Source: Planctomycetota bacterium
GTDB lineage: Bacteria; Planctomycetota; Phycisphaerae; Phycisphaerales; UBA1924
Direction: 5' to 3'
Assembly (NCBI GenBank): GCA_023432465.1
Contig: JAEYUO010000113.1
Location: 1 to 23,081, forward strand
Length of the DNA stretch: 23,081 bases
A model generated the notes under the pieces. It saw only the letters and a program-made list of their open reading frames with translations. It did no database searches and was not told the origin of the DNA. The translations under genes and the position numbers were made by a program. Each line of letters starts with the position of its first letter. Position 1 is the stretch's first letter. Shown piece after piece: positions 1 through 8,429 of this stretch.

Positions 1-347
1 GGCGGGGGAGCTGGCTGCTCGGCCGCCGGCTGGGGCGCGGCGGGTGGCGGGTCTGGCTCCGCCGCAGCGGGCTGCGCGGGCGGCTGGGGCACCGGTTCCG
101 GGGCGGGCTGGGGCTCGGGCTGCGGCCCGGGCTTGGGTTGGGGCTGGCCGGGCAGAACCTGCCCCGGACGCGGCTCCTCCGCTTGTTTCTTGAGATCGAT
201 GATCGGGCGACGCACAACCTTGGTCTTGGATGGCTGTCCGCTCGGGGTGGCGGGCGGGGATTGCTGCGCGTGGACCTGGCCAACGAAGAGCGCGCCGGCG
301 CACCCGAGCAGCATCGAGACTGAGCGAAAACGTCCGTGTCGTGGCAT
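1..347 (-). CDS. Exported Pro/Gln-rich protein, partial (C-terminus outside window)
   Basis: The gene runs off the left edge, so only about 115 N-terminal residues are visible. It starts at the ATG at 347 with a signal-peptide-like segment (basic MPRHGRFR, hydrophobic SMLLGCAGALFVG, then QVHAQQ as a likely AxA cleavage site). A short stretch with VVRRPIIDLKK follows, and from about residue 60 the chain is almost only Pro, Gln, Ala and Glu in PQP/PEP patterns. Such Pro-rich tails usually act as extended spacers across the periplasm or cell wall. It begins 32 bp after the stop of the lipoprotein gene at 380-1219 on the same strand, so the two are probably co-transcribed. The family is not recognised. 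The ribosome binding site is weak (AGAGA), and the CDS could not be compared with a full-length relative because its end is missing. Confidence 0.7.
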   Translation of the reverse strand, partial: MPRHGRFRSVSMLLGCAGALFVGQVHAQQSPPATPSGQPSKTKVVRRPIIDLKKQAEEPRPGQVLPGQPQPKPGPQPEPQPAPEPVPQPPAQPAAAEPDPPPAAPQPAAEQPAPP

Positions 348-379
348 CGTGGATCTCTGGCTGAAAAGTGGGAAGTCGA

Positions 380-1219
380 TCAGTTGCCGGGCTTGCGGAG
401 CGGGGTTCCCTTGCGCCAAGGCGATTCCACCGTCGGCTCTGGCGCGGCGGCGGGCTGCGCGGCCTCCGGCGGGCTTGCTTCCGGCGCGGCCATCGCTGTC
501 TCCTCCGCCTGGACGGGGTATGGCACTTCCTCAACGGCCGCGGTCTGCACGGGCGCTTCGTCGGAGTCACCGTCATCAACGATGGCCTGCTGGTACCAGT
601 TCTCTCGGGCCGAACGGCGGATCCCGGCGAGATCGGCGGGGCCGAGGGCTTCCTCAAGCTGACCAAGCAGCGACACCATCTGGGCGCCGGTCAGGCCCTG
701 GTAGTGGCGAGACTCCGGCGGCAGCAGGCCCATCGTCTGCAATCGCTCGGTGGCGCGGGCGGGCGTGACCCTCCGCTTATCCCCCATCATGCGCACCATG
801 ATGCGCGAGACTTCGCCCACGGTCGCGGCTTCGCGCGGGGGCCGGGCGGGCTTGCGCTGCAGCCAGCCCAGCCGCTTGGCGACCGCGACGCGGTCGTCAT
901 AGCTGGGGAGGCTCACCCCGGTGCCCAGCAGCATGCAGGCATGGAGCGCATCGTCGTTGACCACCTCATCCCGGGTTGCCAGCTCGTCAAAGAAGTTCAG
1001 CTCGCTGAGGCCGGGGCCCCACTCCGGCTCGATCGCCTCGGCCGTGACATACAGCTCCGCCGCGGACTCGGCGACCTTTGGCCGGTTCTTGATGCCGCTG
1101 GGGAAGCGCGTGTACTGACTCTCGCCGCCGCTCCGGCATCCTCCGGGCGCAATACCCACCATCGCCACAAGGGCCAGGAATGCGGCTTGACGTGCCATCC
1201 GTGGTAAAAACTCGTGCAT
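380..1219 (-). CDS. Putative lipoprotein of unknown function
   Basis: 279 residues. The N-terminus MHEFLPRMARQAAFLALV continues into a hydrophobic stretch ending GIAPGGC, a plausible lipobox with Cys near residue 28, so the product is probably lipid-anchored. The start at 1219 is supported by AGGAAAGG about 9 nt upstream. The central part (about residues 30-215) is mixed-charge and looks folded, with a helical stretch around TGAQMVSLLGQLEEALG. The last 60 residues are rich in Ala, Pro and Glu (EASPPEAAQPAAAPEP), resembling the Pro-rich partner encoded 32 bp downstream. No catalytic motif or known family is recognised. The two genes likely form an operon whose products sit together at the cell envelope, but the function is unknown. 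Confidence 0.75.
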   Translation of the reverse strand: MHEFLPRMARQAAFLALVAMVGIAPGGCRSGGESQYTRFPSGIKNRPKVAESAAELYVTAEAIEPEWGPGLSELNFFDELATRDEVVNDDALHACMLLGTGVSLPSYDDRVAVAKRLGWLQRKPARPPREAATVGEVSRIMVRMMGDKRRVTPARATERLQTMGLLPPESRHYQGLTGAQMVSLLGQLEEALGPADLAGIRRSARENWYQQAIVDDGDSDEAPVQTAAVEEVPYPVQAEETAMAAPEASPPEAAQPAAAPEPTVESPWRKGTPLRKPGN

Positions 1220-1298
1220 CCGTGAGGACCTTTCCTAACAAGGCGGGCCGATCCTGGGCCTGCCGCCTGAAGCGTAGTTGAAGCGCACCGGCCCGGAG

Positions 1299-1304
1299 TG
1301 TCAA
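1299..1304 (-). promoter_or_regulatory. Possible -35 box (TTGACA) for the 1219-1 operon
   Basis: A perfect TTGACA lies on the minus strand about 80 bp upstream of the lipoprotein start. Seventeen bases further on is TCAACT, a poor -10 match, so this is only a candidate promoter. Confidence 0.25.
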
Positions 1305-1410
1305 CCCGCAGGAGATTTCGGGGTTGCTTCCAGTTCACCTCGGCACCATGCCGATACCGTCGGACGTCTGCCCGGAACAGGCGAACCGGCGGCGCTCAAG
1401 GAGTCTGACC

Positions 1411-2013
1411 ATGTCCCCTGCTCGATGGTTGTTGCCGGCGATGACTGTCGCGCTCGTCGCGATGGCCGGGTGCAAATCCGAGAAATCGAGACTCGAGGAC
1501 CTGTATCAGGCGGCCGGGAACGCATCGGGCGGCCGCGGCGGGGTGGCGAACGAACTCCGCAAACAGTGGGGAGAGGGCGACATCACCATCGTCGAGGCCG
1601 TCGGTCTGGCCCACACGAAGCTCGACACCCCCGGAGATGCCGCCTCGGTGGCGTTCGCGGGCGCGGTGCTGGACGTGGTGGGCATGATCATGCCGGACAT
1701 CGATTCCAAGACCAATGAGCTGTTCTGGATTCAGGTGGGCACGCTGGCGGGAAAGTCCGCCGCGGTCGCGTTCAGCGCAGACGACATCCCCCTTGCGCGG
1801 TCACTCGTGCTCGCCGGGTCGGACCGGTGGCAGACCGAGGCGTACTGGCGTCAGCACCCGGATCATGATGCGGTCGCATCGCTGATCCTGCACCGGGCCG
1901 GCGAGAGCAAGGATGCGCTGGACCGGCTCCGATCGCGGCCGGAACTGACCGGCGAGACACAGGCGGCGTTTGACCTGATCGAGCGGGAGTGGCGTCGTTC
2001 CCGCGGCGGCTGA
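1411..2013 (+). CDS. Putative lipoprotein of unknown function
   Basis: 200 residues from the ATG at 1411, chosen because AAGGAG lies 7 nt upstream and because this start gives a clean lipoprotein signal (MSPARWLLPAMTVALVAMAGC, lipobox VAMAGC with Cys at about residue 21). The frame is open upstream to 1324, but that extension places a charged region before the signal. The mature part contains a Gly-rich loop (NASGGRGG), a hydrophobic segment around VAFAGAVLDVVGMIMPDID, and a more helical C-terminal half (ESKDALDRLRSRPELTGETQAAFDLIEREW). No known domain is recognised. It is divergent from the 1219-1 operon and convergent with the PEP-CTERM gene downstream. Confidence 0.75.
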   Translation: MSPARWLLPAMTVALVAMAGCKSEKSRLEDLYQAAGNASGGRGGVANELRKQWGEGDITIVEAVGLAHTKLDTPGDAASVAFAGAVLDVVGMIMPDIDSKTNELFWIQVGTLAGKSAAVAFSADDIPLARSLVLAGSDRWQTEAYWRQHPDHDAVASLILHRAGESKDALDRLRSRPELTGETQAAFDLIEREWRRSRGG

Positions 2014-2029
2014 ATCACAGGCAATCCTG

Positions 2030-2067
2030 AGCAAAAACAAACGCGCCGGCCCAGAGGGACCGGCGCG
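2030..2067 (-). terminator. Rho-independent terminator for the PEP-CTERM gene
   Basis: A perfect 8-bp stem (CGCGCCGG at 2042-2049 with CCGGCGCG at 2060-2067, 10-nt loop) is followed, reading the minus strand, by TTTGTTTTTGC. It sits about 35 bp past the stop at 2101. On the plus strand there is no T tract, so it should act mainly on the minus-strand gene. Confidence 0.8.
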
Positions 2068-2100
2068 CTGTGTGTCGTTGTGGCAAATGGAGACAGTTGA

Positions 2101-2994
2101 TCAGCGGCGACGGCGGGCCAGCGCAAGGCCGCCCAAACCAAGCAGTGCGAAGGCGCTCGGCGCCGGCACGGGGACGACGAAGTACCCCTGGGATTGGAAG
2201 TTGTTGAGATCGAAGTTGATGGATCCGGTGAACAGCCCAGTGCCATCAGCACCCATGTTCCCCTGTGGCGCGTTCAGTCCGGGGAGGAACTGGTTGGAGG
2301 CGTAGTTGTGGTCGCCATTGTTCACGAACGCCATGACGCAAATCGTCTCACCCTCGATGCCGAGCAGGCCGAGGTCGGAGAGCGCGAAGCTGAACTCAAA
2401 GCCCGTGGTGACGGCCGCTGCATCAACCGGATTGGCCGGGCCGGAACCGGCGACGACACCGGCAGCGTTGGAGCCGTTGTAGGCGACTTCAATCGGCTGG
2501 GCATTGACGCCCGTGCCGGTTGAGCCGGAGCCGAAGTTGGTCCCGCCGAACACATTGCCATAGAACGAGAAGGTGGAGTTGTCCAGGTTCGCGAAGTCCA
2601 GGTCGAATCGATCGCCCTCAAAGTTGCCGCGGCGACTGATCACATGGAAGTTGGGGGCGAAGCCACCGGCGAACGTCATTCCGTTCATGTTTGAGGCGAA
2701 GTCATTCCCCGCGCTGGTGAAGACGTTGCTGCCTCCCGGCCCGGTCTGCAGGAACAGTTCAAGCTTGTTGAAGTTGTCCTGAAGGTTGCCCGTGAACGCG
2801 AGGTACAAGCGTCCGCCGCTGATGCGTGCGTACGCTGCGTTGAGTTCGCTCTGGTTATCCCCAAACTCCGTGTTGACGGTCTGCACCGAGAACGGCGCGC
2901 CGTAGCCATCACCGAGAATCGAACCATCGACCTGAGCGTTTGCCGCTCCGGCCGCCAAGCCCGCCACTGCGAGCGCAGTCAACATCCGAGTCAT
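2101..2994 (-). CDS. PEP-CTERM sorting-domain exported protein
   Basis: 297 residues from the ATG at 2994, which has AGGAGAG just upstream; an upstream GTG in frame lacks support. The signal peptide is MTRMLTALAVAGLAAGAANA with cleavage before QVDGS. The C-terminus VPVPAPSAFALLGLGGLAL plus ARRRR is a typical PEP-CTERM tripartite signal (P-x-P-type motif, hydrophobic helix, Arg cluster). Such signals are processed by an exosortase and place proteins in the outer envelope or extracellular matrix. The region between is one module: a head with DGYGAPFSVQTVNTEFGD, a core with FTGNLQDNFNKLELFLQTGPGG, and a tail with AAAVTTGFEFSFALSDLG and ASNQFLPGLNAPQGNMG. The same module occurs in the dockerin protein at 8430-10607. 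Function is unknown; no exosortase gene is in the window. Confidence 0.85.
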   Translation of the reverse strand: MTRMLTALAVAGLAAGAANAQVDGSILGDGYGAPFSVQTVNTEFGDNQSELNAAYARISGGRLYLAFTGNLQDNFNKLELFLQTGPGGSNVFTSAGNDFASNMNGMTFAGGFAPNFHVISRRGNFEGDRFDLDFANLDNSTFSFYGNVFGGTNFGSGSTGTGVNAQPIEVAYNGSNAAGVVAGSGPANPVDAAAVTTGFEFSFALSDLGLLGIEGETICVMAFVNNGDHNYASNQFLPGLNAPQGNMGADGTGLFTGSINFDLNNFQSQGYFVVPVPAPSAFALLGLGGLALARRRR

Positions 2995-3383
2995 GTCTCT
3001 CTCCTGCCGGGGCTTCCGGCGTGTGTGTTCTTCTCCGGGGACGTAACACAGTCCCCGAAGCACGTCTCTCTTGCCACAAGATACCGGATTCGGACTTCAA
3101 GTCGAGAAAAATCGCCGCGCTGCACCAAGCCGATAGTCCGCAAAACCTATCTTTTTCCGAACATCATTTGCTCGTCCTCGGCCGGGCGTCGCGCGGCGAA
3201 TCCGAGACCTGATCTCGCCGCGAAACAGTAAAAACATGCGATCCCTGGGGTTTGTGGTTGCGTTCCGCGGGCCATCCGTAGACTGACTTCCGTGCCGCGT
3301 TCACGGCCGCTTGATCCGGACGCGCCCAGACTTGCCAACAGACACCGGCCAGAAGCCTCGAATCCGTTCAGGAGTTGAAGAAG
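2995..3383. other. Intergenic region between divergent genes
   Basis: 389 bp separating the divergent PEP-CTERM and GH13 genes. It must carry both promoters. The only recognisable elements are the TAGACT box at 3279-3284 and the ribosome binding site before 3384. No RNA gene, repeat or small ORF with a ribosome binding site is seen. Confidence 0.6.
3279..3284 (+). promoter_or_regulatory. Putative -10 box TAGACT for the GH13 gene
   Basis: TAGACT in the context CCGTAGACT lies about 100 bp upstream of the start. The best -35 candidate is TTGCGT with a short 15-bp spacer. The same hexamer precedes the esterase and prepilin-like genes. Confidence 0.35.
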
Positions 3384-5735
3384 ATGCTGGCAGTACTCGC
3401 CGCGATCGTCCTCGTGCTTGGCGCTGCCCCCGACAACAACGTCGAGTGGAACGGGCTGTCGCATCGGCAACCCAACGATCTGCGACCGTGGTGCCCGGTG
3501 AACGGCGAAGCGTTCGAGGTCCGGATGCTGGCGTACTCCAGCGACCTCACGGCCGCGCGGGTGCGCTACACGATCGATGCCGGCGCTCCGGCGTGGATCG
3601 ATGCTTCGATCGTCGAGAGCCGCGGGCCGTACGACGTCTGGGCGGCGCAGATCCCCGCCTCATCCGCGACAAGCACCGTCGCGTACATCTTTGAGGCGAC
3701 CGATGGCACGGACAGCGATTACTACACGGTTGTGGGTGTCACCGGCGGCGTCGTGGAGGACGAACCCGTCGGCGGTGGGTTTGTCGTCAACTTCGCAACG
3801 CTCTCGCACGCACCGATGGGTTCGACACCCGTCACCGGCGGGGGCGCGGTGTTCAAAGTCTGGGCGCCGAACGCCGCGCAGGCGTATGTCCGCGGCAGCT
3901 TCAACGGGAACTCGCTCGCCCACCCGATGACCAAAGCCGGCGAGGTCTTCACACGGTACGTCCCCCTGCTGCCGTCGAACACGACGTACCAGTACTACTT
4001 CGAGCCGGGCGGACATTGGCGACCGGATCCGCGCTCGCGCAGGCTCATCCCCTCGGGCGGCAACTACCTGTCGCAGCTCATCAACCCGACGGGCTACACG
4101 TGGCAAACCAAGGGCTTCCAGACGCCGCCGCGCGAAGACCTGGTGATCTACGAGCTGCACATCGGCACCTTCGCGGGGCGAAACGACCCGTACGGGCCGG
4201 CCTCGCTCCCCGCGACGTTTACCGATGTGAAGAACCGCATCGGCCACCTCGCCGAGCTCGGCGTGAACGCCGTCGAGCTCACGCCCATCAACGAGTTCCC
4301 GTGGGACTTCTCGGCCGGGTACAACCCGATCACACAGTTCGCCCCTGAATCCGAGTATGGCACGCCCAATGAGCTGAAGGCGATGATCGATGAGTTCCAT
4401 GCCCACGGCATCGCCGTGCTGCTGGACATCGTGTGGAATCACCATTCCGCCACCGACAACATCCTCTGGAACTACGACGGCGGGCAGCACTACTACGACA
4501 CGCCGGAAGTCAGCACGCCGTGGGGTCCGCAGCTCGACTTTGATCGCGGAGAGGTCCGCTCGTACCTGCTCGACTCGATGCACATGTGGCTCGACGAGTA
4601 TCGCCTCGACGGCTTCCGCATGGATGCGACGAGTTTCATGAACATCGGCGCGCACGCCGCACCGGGCTGGAGCCTGATGCAGGCGTACAACCAGCAGATG
4701 GACAACCGCTACGCGGGCCGCATCTCGATCGCGGAGCAGTTGCCCAACGACCCCTGGATCACCCGATGGACGAGCCTGGGCGGCGCGGGGTTTGATGCCC
4801 AGTGGTGGGACCCGTTCGGCGATCGGCTGCGTGAGGCGATCATCGATGCCGCGTTCGGCGATCCGAACATCGGCGCAATCGCGGGCGCACTCTCCGGCGG
4901 CGACTGGCTCAACGGCTCGGAACTGTGCAACTACGCGGAGATGCACGATGAGGCCTGGCCCAGCAGCGGCGGGCAGCGCCTCGTGAAGACGATCGACGCG
5001 GACTTCCCGCACGACTCGGAGTTTGCCCAGGGACGGCACAAGCTCGCGCACGGACTGGTGATGTTCGCCCCCGGCGTTCCGATGTTCCTCCAGGGGTGCG
5101 AGTGGCTGGAGGACACGGACTTCGGCGGCGGCGGGCCGGAGGGGCAAGACCGGCTCGACTGGTCCAAGAAGGTCACGTACTCGCACATCTTCGACTTCTT
5201 CAGGACGATCATCCGCGTGAAGAAGGAGAACGCGTGCTTCCGGGCAAACTCGCCGTACAGCGCATACCACGTCAACGACACGGGCAACGTCATGGCGCTG
5301 CACCGCTGGAACAACGACGGCAGCGTGTGCGTCGTGATCTCCAACTTCTCCAACACCGACTACAACGTCTACAACCTCGGCCTGCCCATGCCCGGCTCAT
5401 GGTTTGAGATCGTCAACAGCCAGAAGACCCGTTTCGGCGGCCCGGGCACGCTCACCAATCCGCGCATCGACGCCATCGGCGGCCCCATGCACGGCCATCC
5501 GCAATCGGCCTCGATCAAGGTGCCGCGGATGGGGCTTGTGGTCCTCCGCCACGATGTCCCGCCGTGCGCGGCGGACTTTGATCGCTCAGGCGGTGCGCCG
5601 ACTGTGGCGGACATCTTCGCGTTCCTCTCCGCATGGTTCGCGGGAGACCCCCGTGCGGATATCAACGGCGGCGGCATCGGCGTGCAGGACATCTTCGCGT
5701 TCCTGGCGATCTGGTTTGCGCCGTGCGACAACTGA
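3384..5735 (+). CDS. Secreted GH13 alpha-glucan-active enzyme with C-terminal GC-type dockerin
   Basis: 783 residues from the ATG at 3384, picked because CAGGAG lies 9 nt before it; an in-frame TTG at 3375 would touch that site and add MKK. Order: signal peptide (1-16), an E-set-like domain (about 20-125), a CBM48-like domain (about 150-255, with VFKVWAPNAAQAYVRGSFNG), the GH13 barrel (about 255-620), a beta-sandwich C-domain, and a dockerin (728-783). All GH13 signature regions are visible: DIVWNH (Asp348), GFRMDAT (nucleophile Asp414), IAEQ (acid/base Glu451) and HDE (His521/Asp522). The layout and YELHIGTF resemble glycogen branching enzyme or maltooligosyltrehalose trehalohydrolase relatives, so it may cleave or rearrange alpha-1,4-glucans outside the cytoplasm; exact specificity is not decidable. 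The dockerin has two DIFAFL-containing repeats with Asp-rich loops, flanked by Cys. The secreted esterase 99 bp downstream suggests joint work on polysaccharide. Confidence 0.9.
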   Translation: MLAVLAAIVLVLGAAPDNNVEWNGLSHRQPNDLRPWCPVNGEAFEVRMLAYSSDLTAARVRYTIDAGAPAWIDASIVESRGPYDVWAAQIPASSATSTVAYIFEATDGTDSDYYTVVGVTGGVVEDEPVGGGFVVNFATLSHAPMGSTPVTGGGAVFKVWAPNAAQAYVRGSFNGNSLAHPMTKAGEVFTRYVPLLPSNTTYQYYFEPGGHWRPDPRSRRLIPSGGNYLSQLINPTGYTWQTKGFQTPPREDLVIYELHIGTFAGRNDPYGPASLPATFTDVKNRIGHLAELGVNAVELTPINEFPWDFSAGYNPITQFAPESEYGTPNELKAMIDEFHAHGIAVLLDIVWNHHSATDNILWNYDGGQHYYDTPEVSTPWGPQLDFDRGEVRSYLLDSMHMWLDEYRLDGFRMDATSFMNIGAHAAPGWSLMQAYNQQMDNRYAGRISIAEQLPNDPWITRWTSLGGAGFDAQWWDPFGDRLREAIIDAAFGDPNIGAIAGALSGGDWLNGSELCNYAEMHDEAWPSSGGQRLVKTIDADFPHDSEFAQGRHKLAHGLVMFAPGVPMFLQGCEWLEDTDFGGGGPEGQDRLDWSKKVTYSHIFDFFRTIIRVKKENACFRANSPYSAYHVNDTGNVMALHRWNNDGSVCVVISNFSNTDYNVYNLGLPMPGSWFEIVNSQKTRFGGPGTLTNPRIDAIGGPMHGHPQSASIKVPRMGLVVLRHDVPPCAADFDRSGGAPTVADIFAFLSAWFAGDPRADINGGGIGVQDIFAFLAIWFAPCDN

Positions 5736-5800
5736 CCGGCGCAGCGGCCGACCCGCACACCATCGATCCGCCTTCGGCGGCGGACTCGCTCCGGTCCCGG

Positions 5801-5806
5801 TAGACT
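5801..5806 (+). promoter_or_regulatory. Putative -10 box TAGACT for the esterase gene
   Basis: TAGACT in the context CGGTAGACT lies 28 nt before the ATG at 5835, which would give a leader of about 20 nt containing GGAGGG. No good -35 box stands at 16-18 bp. Confidence 0.35.
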
Positions 5807-5834
5807 CTCCGTGACTTCACGGAGGGCTCTGACG

Positions 5835-7109
5835 ATGCGGATCGAGTGCACCTGGATTGCGGCCGCGGCATTGCTGATGTCTGTTCTCGCATCAACCGCG
5901 TGGGGGCAGGCGCGGATGGTGCAGCCCGAGTCGCTGGAGCAGGGCTTCATTGTCGTCGTCAACGACAAAGCCAAGCTCGCCAGCACGGAGTCTCCCATCT
6001 TCATGGCCTCCAGCCACAACGGCTGGAACCCCGGCGACCAGAAGATGAAGCTCTCCCGCCGCTCCGACGGGAAGTGGCAGATCGCCTGGAAGAAGCCGAC
6101 GCTCGACTCACGCGTCGCCTTCAAATTCACCCGCGGCTCGTGGGACAGCGTCGAGATGACCGCGGGCTTTGAGAACATCGATAACCGACTCCTGCCGGAG
6201 ATCGATGCATCGAAGCTCAGCGCAGGCGAGCAACCGGTCATCGAGCTTTCCGTGGAAGCGTGGGGCGATCAACGCGAGCTGGATCCGGCCAAGCTCGCCG
6301 GCAGCCCATACCGAGAGATCAAGGTGAACGCGGGCAGCATTCGGCGCGTGGATGTCCTCGGCGGCGGGGCAGGGCCGATCCGCCGCGACCTGATTGTGTG
6401 GCTGCCGCCCGGTTATGACGACCCCGCCAACGCGGGCCGCGACTACGCCGTGCTCTACATGCTCGACGGTCAGAACGTCTTTGACACGATGCCCGGCGTT
6501 CCCGGCGAGTGGAAAGCCGATGAGACCGCGGCGAAGCTGATGGGCGAGGGCAAGATCGAACCGATCATCATCGTCGGCATCCCTCACGCGGGTGTCGGCC
6601 GCCCCGCGGAGTACCTGCCGTTTGCCGCGCTCGACGGCGTCGAGCCCAACGGCGGGGCATTCGTGCAGTTCCTCGTGGATGAAGTCGTGCCGCGGATTGA
6701 TCGTTCGTTCCGCACGAAGACACTCCGCGAGCACCGCGGGATCGGCGGGGCATCGCTGGGCGGGATCATGGCGCTCGAGGCTGGCACCGAGAAGCCCGCG
6801 GTGTTCGGGAAGGTGCTCGCCGAGAGCACGCCGCTGATCACCAATCGCAACGCCGGGTTCAACCACTTCGCCGCCAAGCGCAACTGGCCGCTCAAGGTCT
6901 ACTTCGGCATGGGCGGTCGGGAGTCCGGCGATGCCAAGGCGAACGAACGCTACGTCGCTTCGGCGCAGGCGTTTGAGGAGCTGCTCGCGGGCAAGGGGCT
7001 GGGCAAGGCCCGGGCGAAGTTTGTCATCGACCCCGAGGCGCGACACGACGAGAACGCCTGGGCGGCCCGGTTCGGCACCGCGCTCGAGTTCCTCTTCCCC
7101 GCCGAGTGA
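5835..7109 (+). CDS. Secreted esterase (esterase D / PF00756-like) with N-terminal carbohydrate-binding-like domain
   Basis: 424 residues from the ATG at 5835, preceded by GGAGGG at 8 nt; an upstream in-frame start at 5811 would bury the signal peptide. The signal peptide is about residues 1-25 (hydrophobic AAAALLMSVLAS, then TAWGQA). Residues about 35-120 form an Ig-like/CBM-like beta domain (FMASSHNGWNPGD, FKFTRGSWDSVE), comparable to starch-binding or AMPK-CBM folds. Residues about 150-424 match alpha/beta-hydrolase esterases: LIVWLPPGYDDP, VLYMLDGQNVFD, the nucleophile elbow GGASLGG (Ser307) and a late His (His404 in RHDENAW). Relatives include feruloyl and acetyl-xylan esterases and enterochelin esterase-like enzymes; the substrate is unknown. 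With the GH13 gene upstream it probably de-esterifies or processes a polysaccharide. It ends 6 bp from the convergent prepilin-like gene. Confidence 0.85.
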   Translation: MRIECTWIAAAALLMSVLASTAWGQARMVQPESLEQGFIVVVNDKAKLASTESPIFMASSHNGWNPGDQKMKLSRRSDGKWQIAWKKPTLDSRVAFKFTRGSWDSVEMTAGFENIDNRLLPEIDASKLSAGEQPVIELSVEAWGDQRELDPAKLAGSPYREIKVNAGSIRRVDVLGGGAGPIRRDLIVWLPPGYDDPANAGRDYAVLYMLDGQNVFDTMPGVPGEWKADETAAKLMGEGKIEPIIIVGIPHAGVGRPAEYLPFAALDGVEPNGGAFVQFLVDEVVPRIDRSFRTKTLREHRGIGGASLGGIMALEAGTEKPAVFGKVLAESTPLITNRNAGFNHFAAKRNWPLKVYFGMGGRESGDAKANERYVASAQAFEELLAGKGLGKARAKFVIDPEARHDENAWAARFGTALEFLFPAE

Positions 7110-7115
7110 CTCGGT

Positions 7116-8024
7116 TCAGTCGATCGTCTGCACGCGATTGCTGCGATTGGGCTGCACCACGTTGATGCTCTGTCCGCTTGAGCTGGTGGAGCTGAAGAAC
7201 GTCGCGTGCACGTTGTCCTTGAGGAAATCGACGTGGCCGTCGGTAAAGACGAAGTTGGCCCCGGCGCGGCCGTGATTGTCCCGCGGCCCGTAGTAGCCGG
7301 GGCGCGACTGGGCGATGGTTGCGTTGCCCGTTCCGCCGCCGCCCGCTCCATACCATGCATCGGTGCCGACATCCGGCCCCAGGGTCTCATCGCCCCAGAT
7401 CGGCGCAGGCTTGAGGATCACCGGCTCATCGGTCTTCAGGCCGACAATGTAGAGATAGCTGATGTTGTAGCTGACCACATCCTGCTTGCTCGCTGGAATG
7501 CGCGGAATCTTGAACGTCGCGCTCCCGAGGTTCCCGGAGCCCGGCGGCGTGACGGTGTTGAAGTACGCGTCTTCCTTGTCTGACGGGCAGTACAGCACGC
7601 CGTAGCCGTCCATGTACGGCTCCATCAGCGGGACGGTGTTGCCGCCAAAGTATGCGGAGGTATCGGGGTTGCCGGTGCCGGTGTACCCCGCGCCTGCGCC
7701 GGGCGCGGTCGCATCGCCGAGCTGATACAGGCTGAAGAGCCCGGCAACGCCGCCGTACACCCACTGCCCATCCATGAAGTTCGGGTTGGAGTACACCGGG
7801 GGTCGCGGCATGACCGGGTACCAGTCCTTCCACGTCCCGGCGTACTGGGTCATCCCCAGTCCCATCTGCCGTGTGTTGTTCTGGCACGCCGCGGATCGCG
7901 CGCTCTGCCGAGCCTTTCCGAGCGCCGGAAGCAGGATGCCCACGAGCAGCGCGATGATGGCGATCACGATCAGCAGTTCAATGAGTGTGAACGCGTCTCG
8001 CAAAGGCCTGTGCTGAAGTTTCAT
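7116..8024 (-). CDS. Prepilin-like protein with type IV N-terminal methylation motif (DUF1559-like, H-x-DG tail)
   Basis: 302 residues from the ATG at 8024, with TGGAG about 6 nt upstream. The N-terminus has a short basic leader (MKLQHRPLRDA) and then FTLIELLIVIAIIALLVGIL, the classic type IV prepilin processing and transmembrane segment with Glu at +5; the residue before Phe is Ala rather than the usual Gly. A helical stretch follows (GKARQSARSAACQNNTRQMGLG), then a long globular region with YCPSDKEDAYF, and near the end NHGRAGANFVFTDGHVDFL. This matches the large planctomycete family of pseudopilin-like proteins that end in an H-x9-DG motif; here ten residues separate His from Asp-Gly. These are expected to be cleaved by a prepilin peptidase and displayed at the envelope. 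The specific role is unknown. Confidence 0.88.
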   Translation of the reverse strand: MKLQHRPLRDAFTLIELLIVIAIIALLVGILLPALGKARQSARSAACQNNTRQMGLGMTQYAGTWKDWYPVMPRPPVYSNPNFMDGQWVYGGVAGLFSLYQLGDATAPGAGAGYTGTGNPDTSAYFGGNTVPLMEPYMDGYGVLYCPSDKEDAYFNTVTPPGSGNLGSATFKIPRIPASKQDVVSYNISYLYIVGLKTDEPVILKPAPIWGDETLGPDVGTDAWYGAGGGGTGNATIAQSRPGYYGPRDNHGRAGANFVFTDGHVDFLKDNVHATFFSSTSSSGQSINVVQPNRSNRVQTID

Positions 8025-8112
8025 AACCGCTCCAGGGCTCTCCCACCATCGGGCATGACTTCGAGAACCGATACGCAGGAGGCGCACCGCGGGTGGCGAA
8101 ATGACTCGGGAA

Positions 8113-8141
8113 AGTCTAAACAGTCTCCCCTTGCCCCGCAA
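8113..8141 (-). promoter_or_regulatory. Sigma70-type promoter for the prepilin-like gene
   Basis: On the minus strand TTGCGG (8136-8141) and TAGACT (8113-8118) are 17 bp apart. The predicted leader is about 80 nt. Confidence 0.5.
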
Positions 8142-8302
8142 GAGCCCGAACCAGCCACGACCGCTGGGGGCTCATCGCTCAGTCTGGCCGTTCGGAAGGC
8201 GGTGAATCCACGCGGCGACCCCGCCACGGCCCGCCCGACGGCCCGGAAACAGCCGCCGCGGACGAATGCCACTCTCCCCGAGCGTGAAGATTCGCTTTTT
8301 CG

Positions 8303-8330
8303 TTGCACGGCGCATCGGTACCAGTATCCT
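8303..8330 (+). promoter_or_regulatory. Sigma70-type promoter for the 8430 gene
   Basis: TTGCAC (8303-8308) and TATCCT (8325-8330) are separated by 16 bp. The leader to the ATG at 8430 would be about 90 nt. Confidence 0.5.
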
Positions 8331-8429
8331 TATGGGTTACGCACATCTGCCCGGAAGCCGCCCGGAAATCCGTCGGCTGCGTTGCCCGTGTCGGCACGAT
8401 CCCGGGTCTTTTATCAGGAGAGGTTCGGA

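Larger units (their letters stand above)
8025..8429. other. Intergenic region between divergent genes with two promoters
   Basis: 405 bp between the divergent prepilin-like and dockerin genes. It contains a minus-strand promoter at 8113-8141 and a plus-strand promoter at 8303-8330. The plus reading frame is open from 8010, but the upstream part lacks a ribosome binding site and the downstream signal peptide fixes the start at 8430. Nothing else is seen. Confidence 0.6.

Noticed and set aside
3660..5303. 547-codon minus-strand open frame
   Set aside because: It lies opposite the GH13 gene, whose motifs are complete; its Arg/Val/Glu-rich composition is typical of a GC-rich antisense shadow.
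5768..5780. Terminator after the GH13 gene (CCGCC-TTC-GGCGG)
   Set aside because: The stem is only 5 bp and no T tract follows; the esterase gene may be partly co-transcribed.
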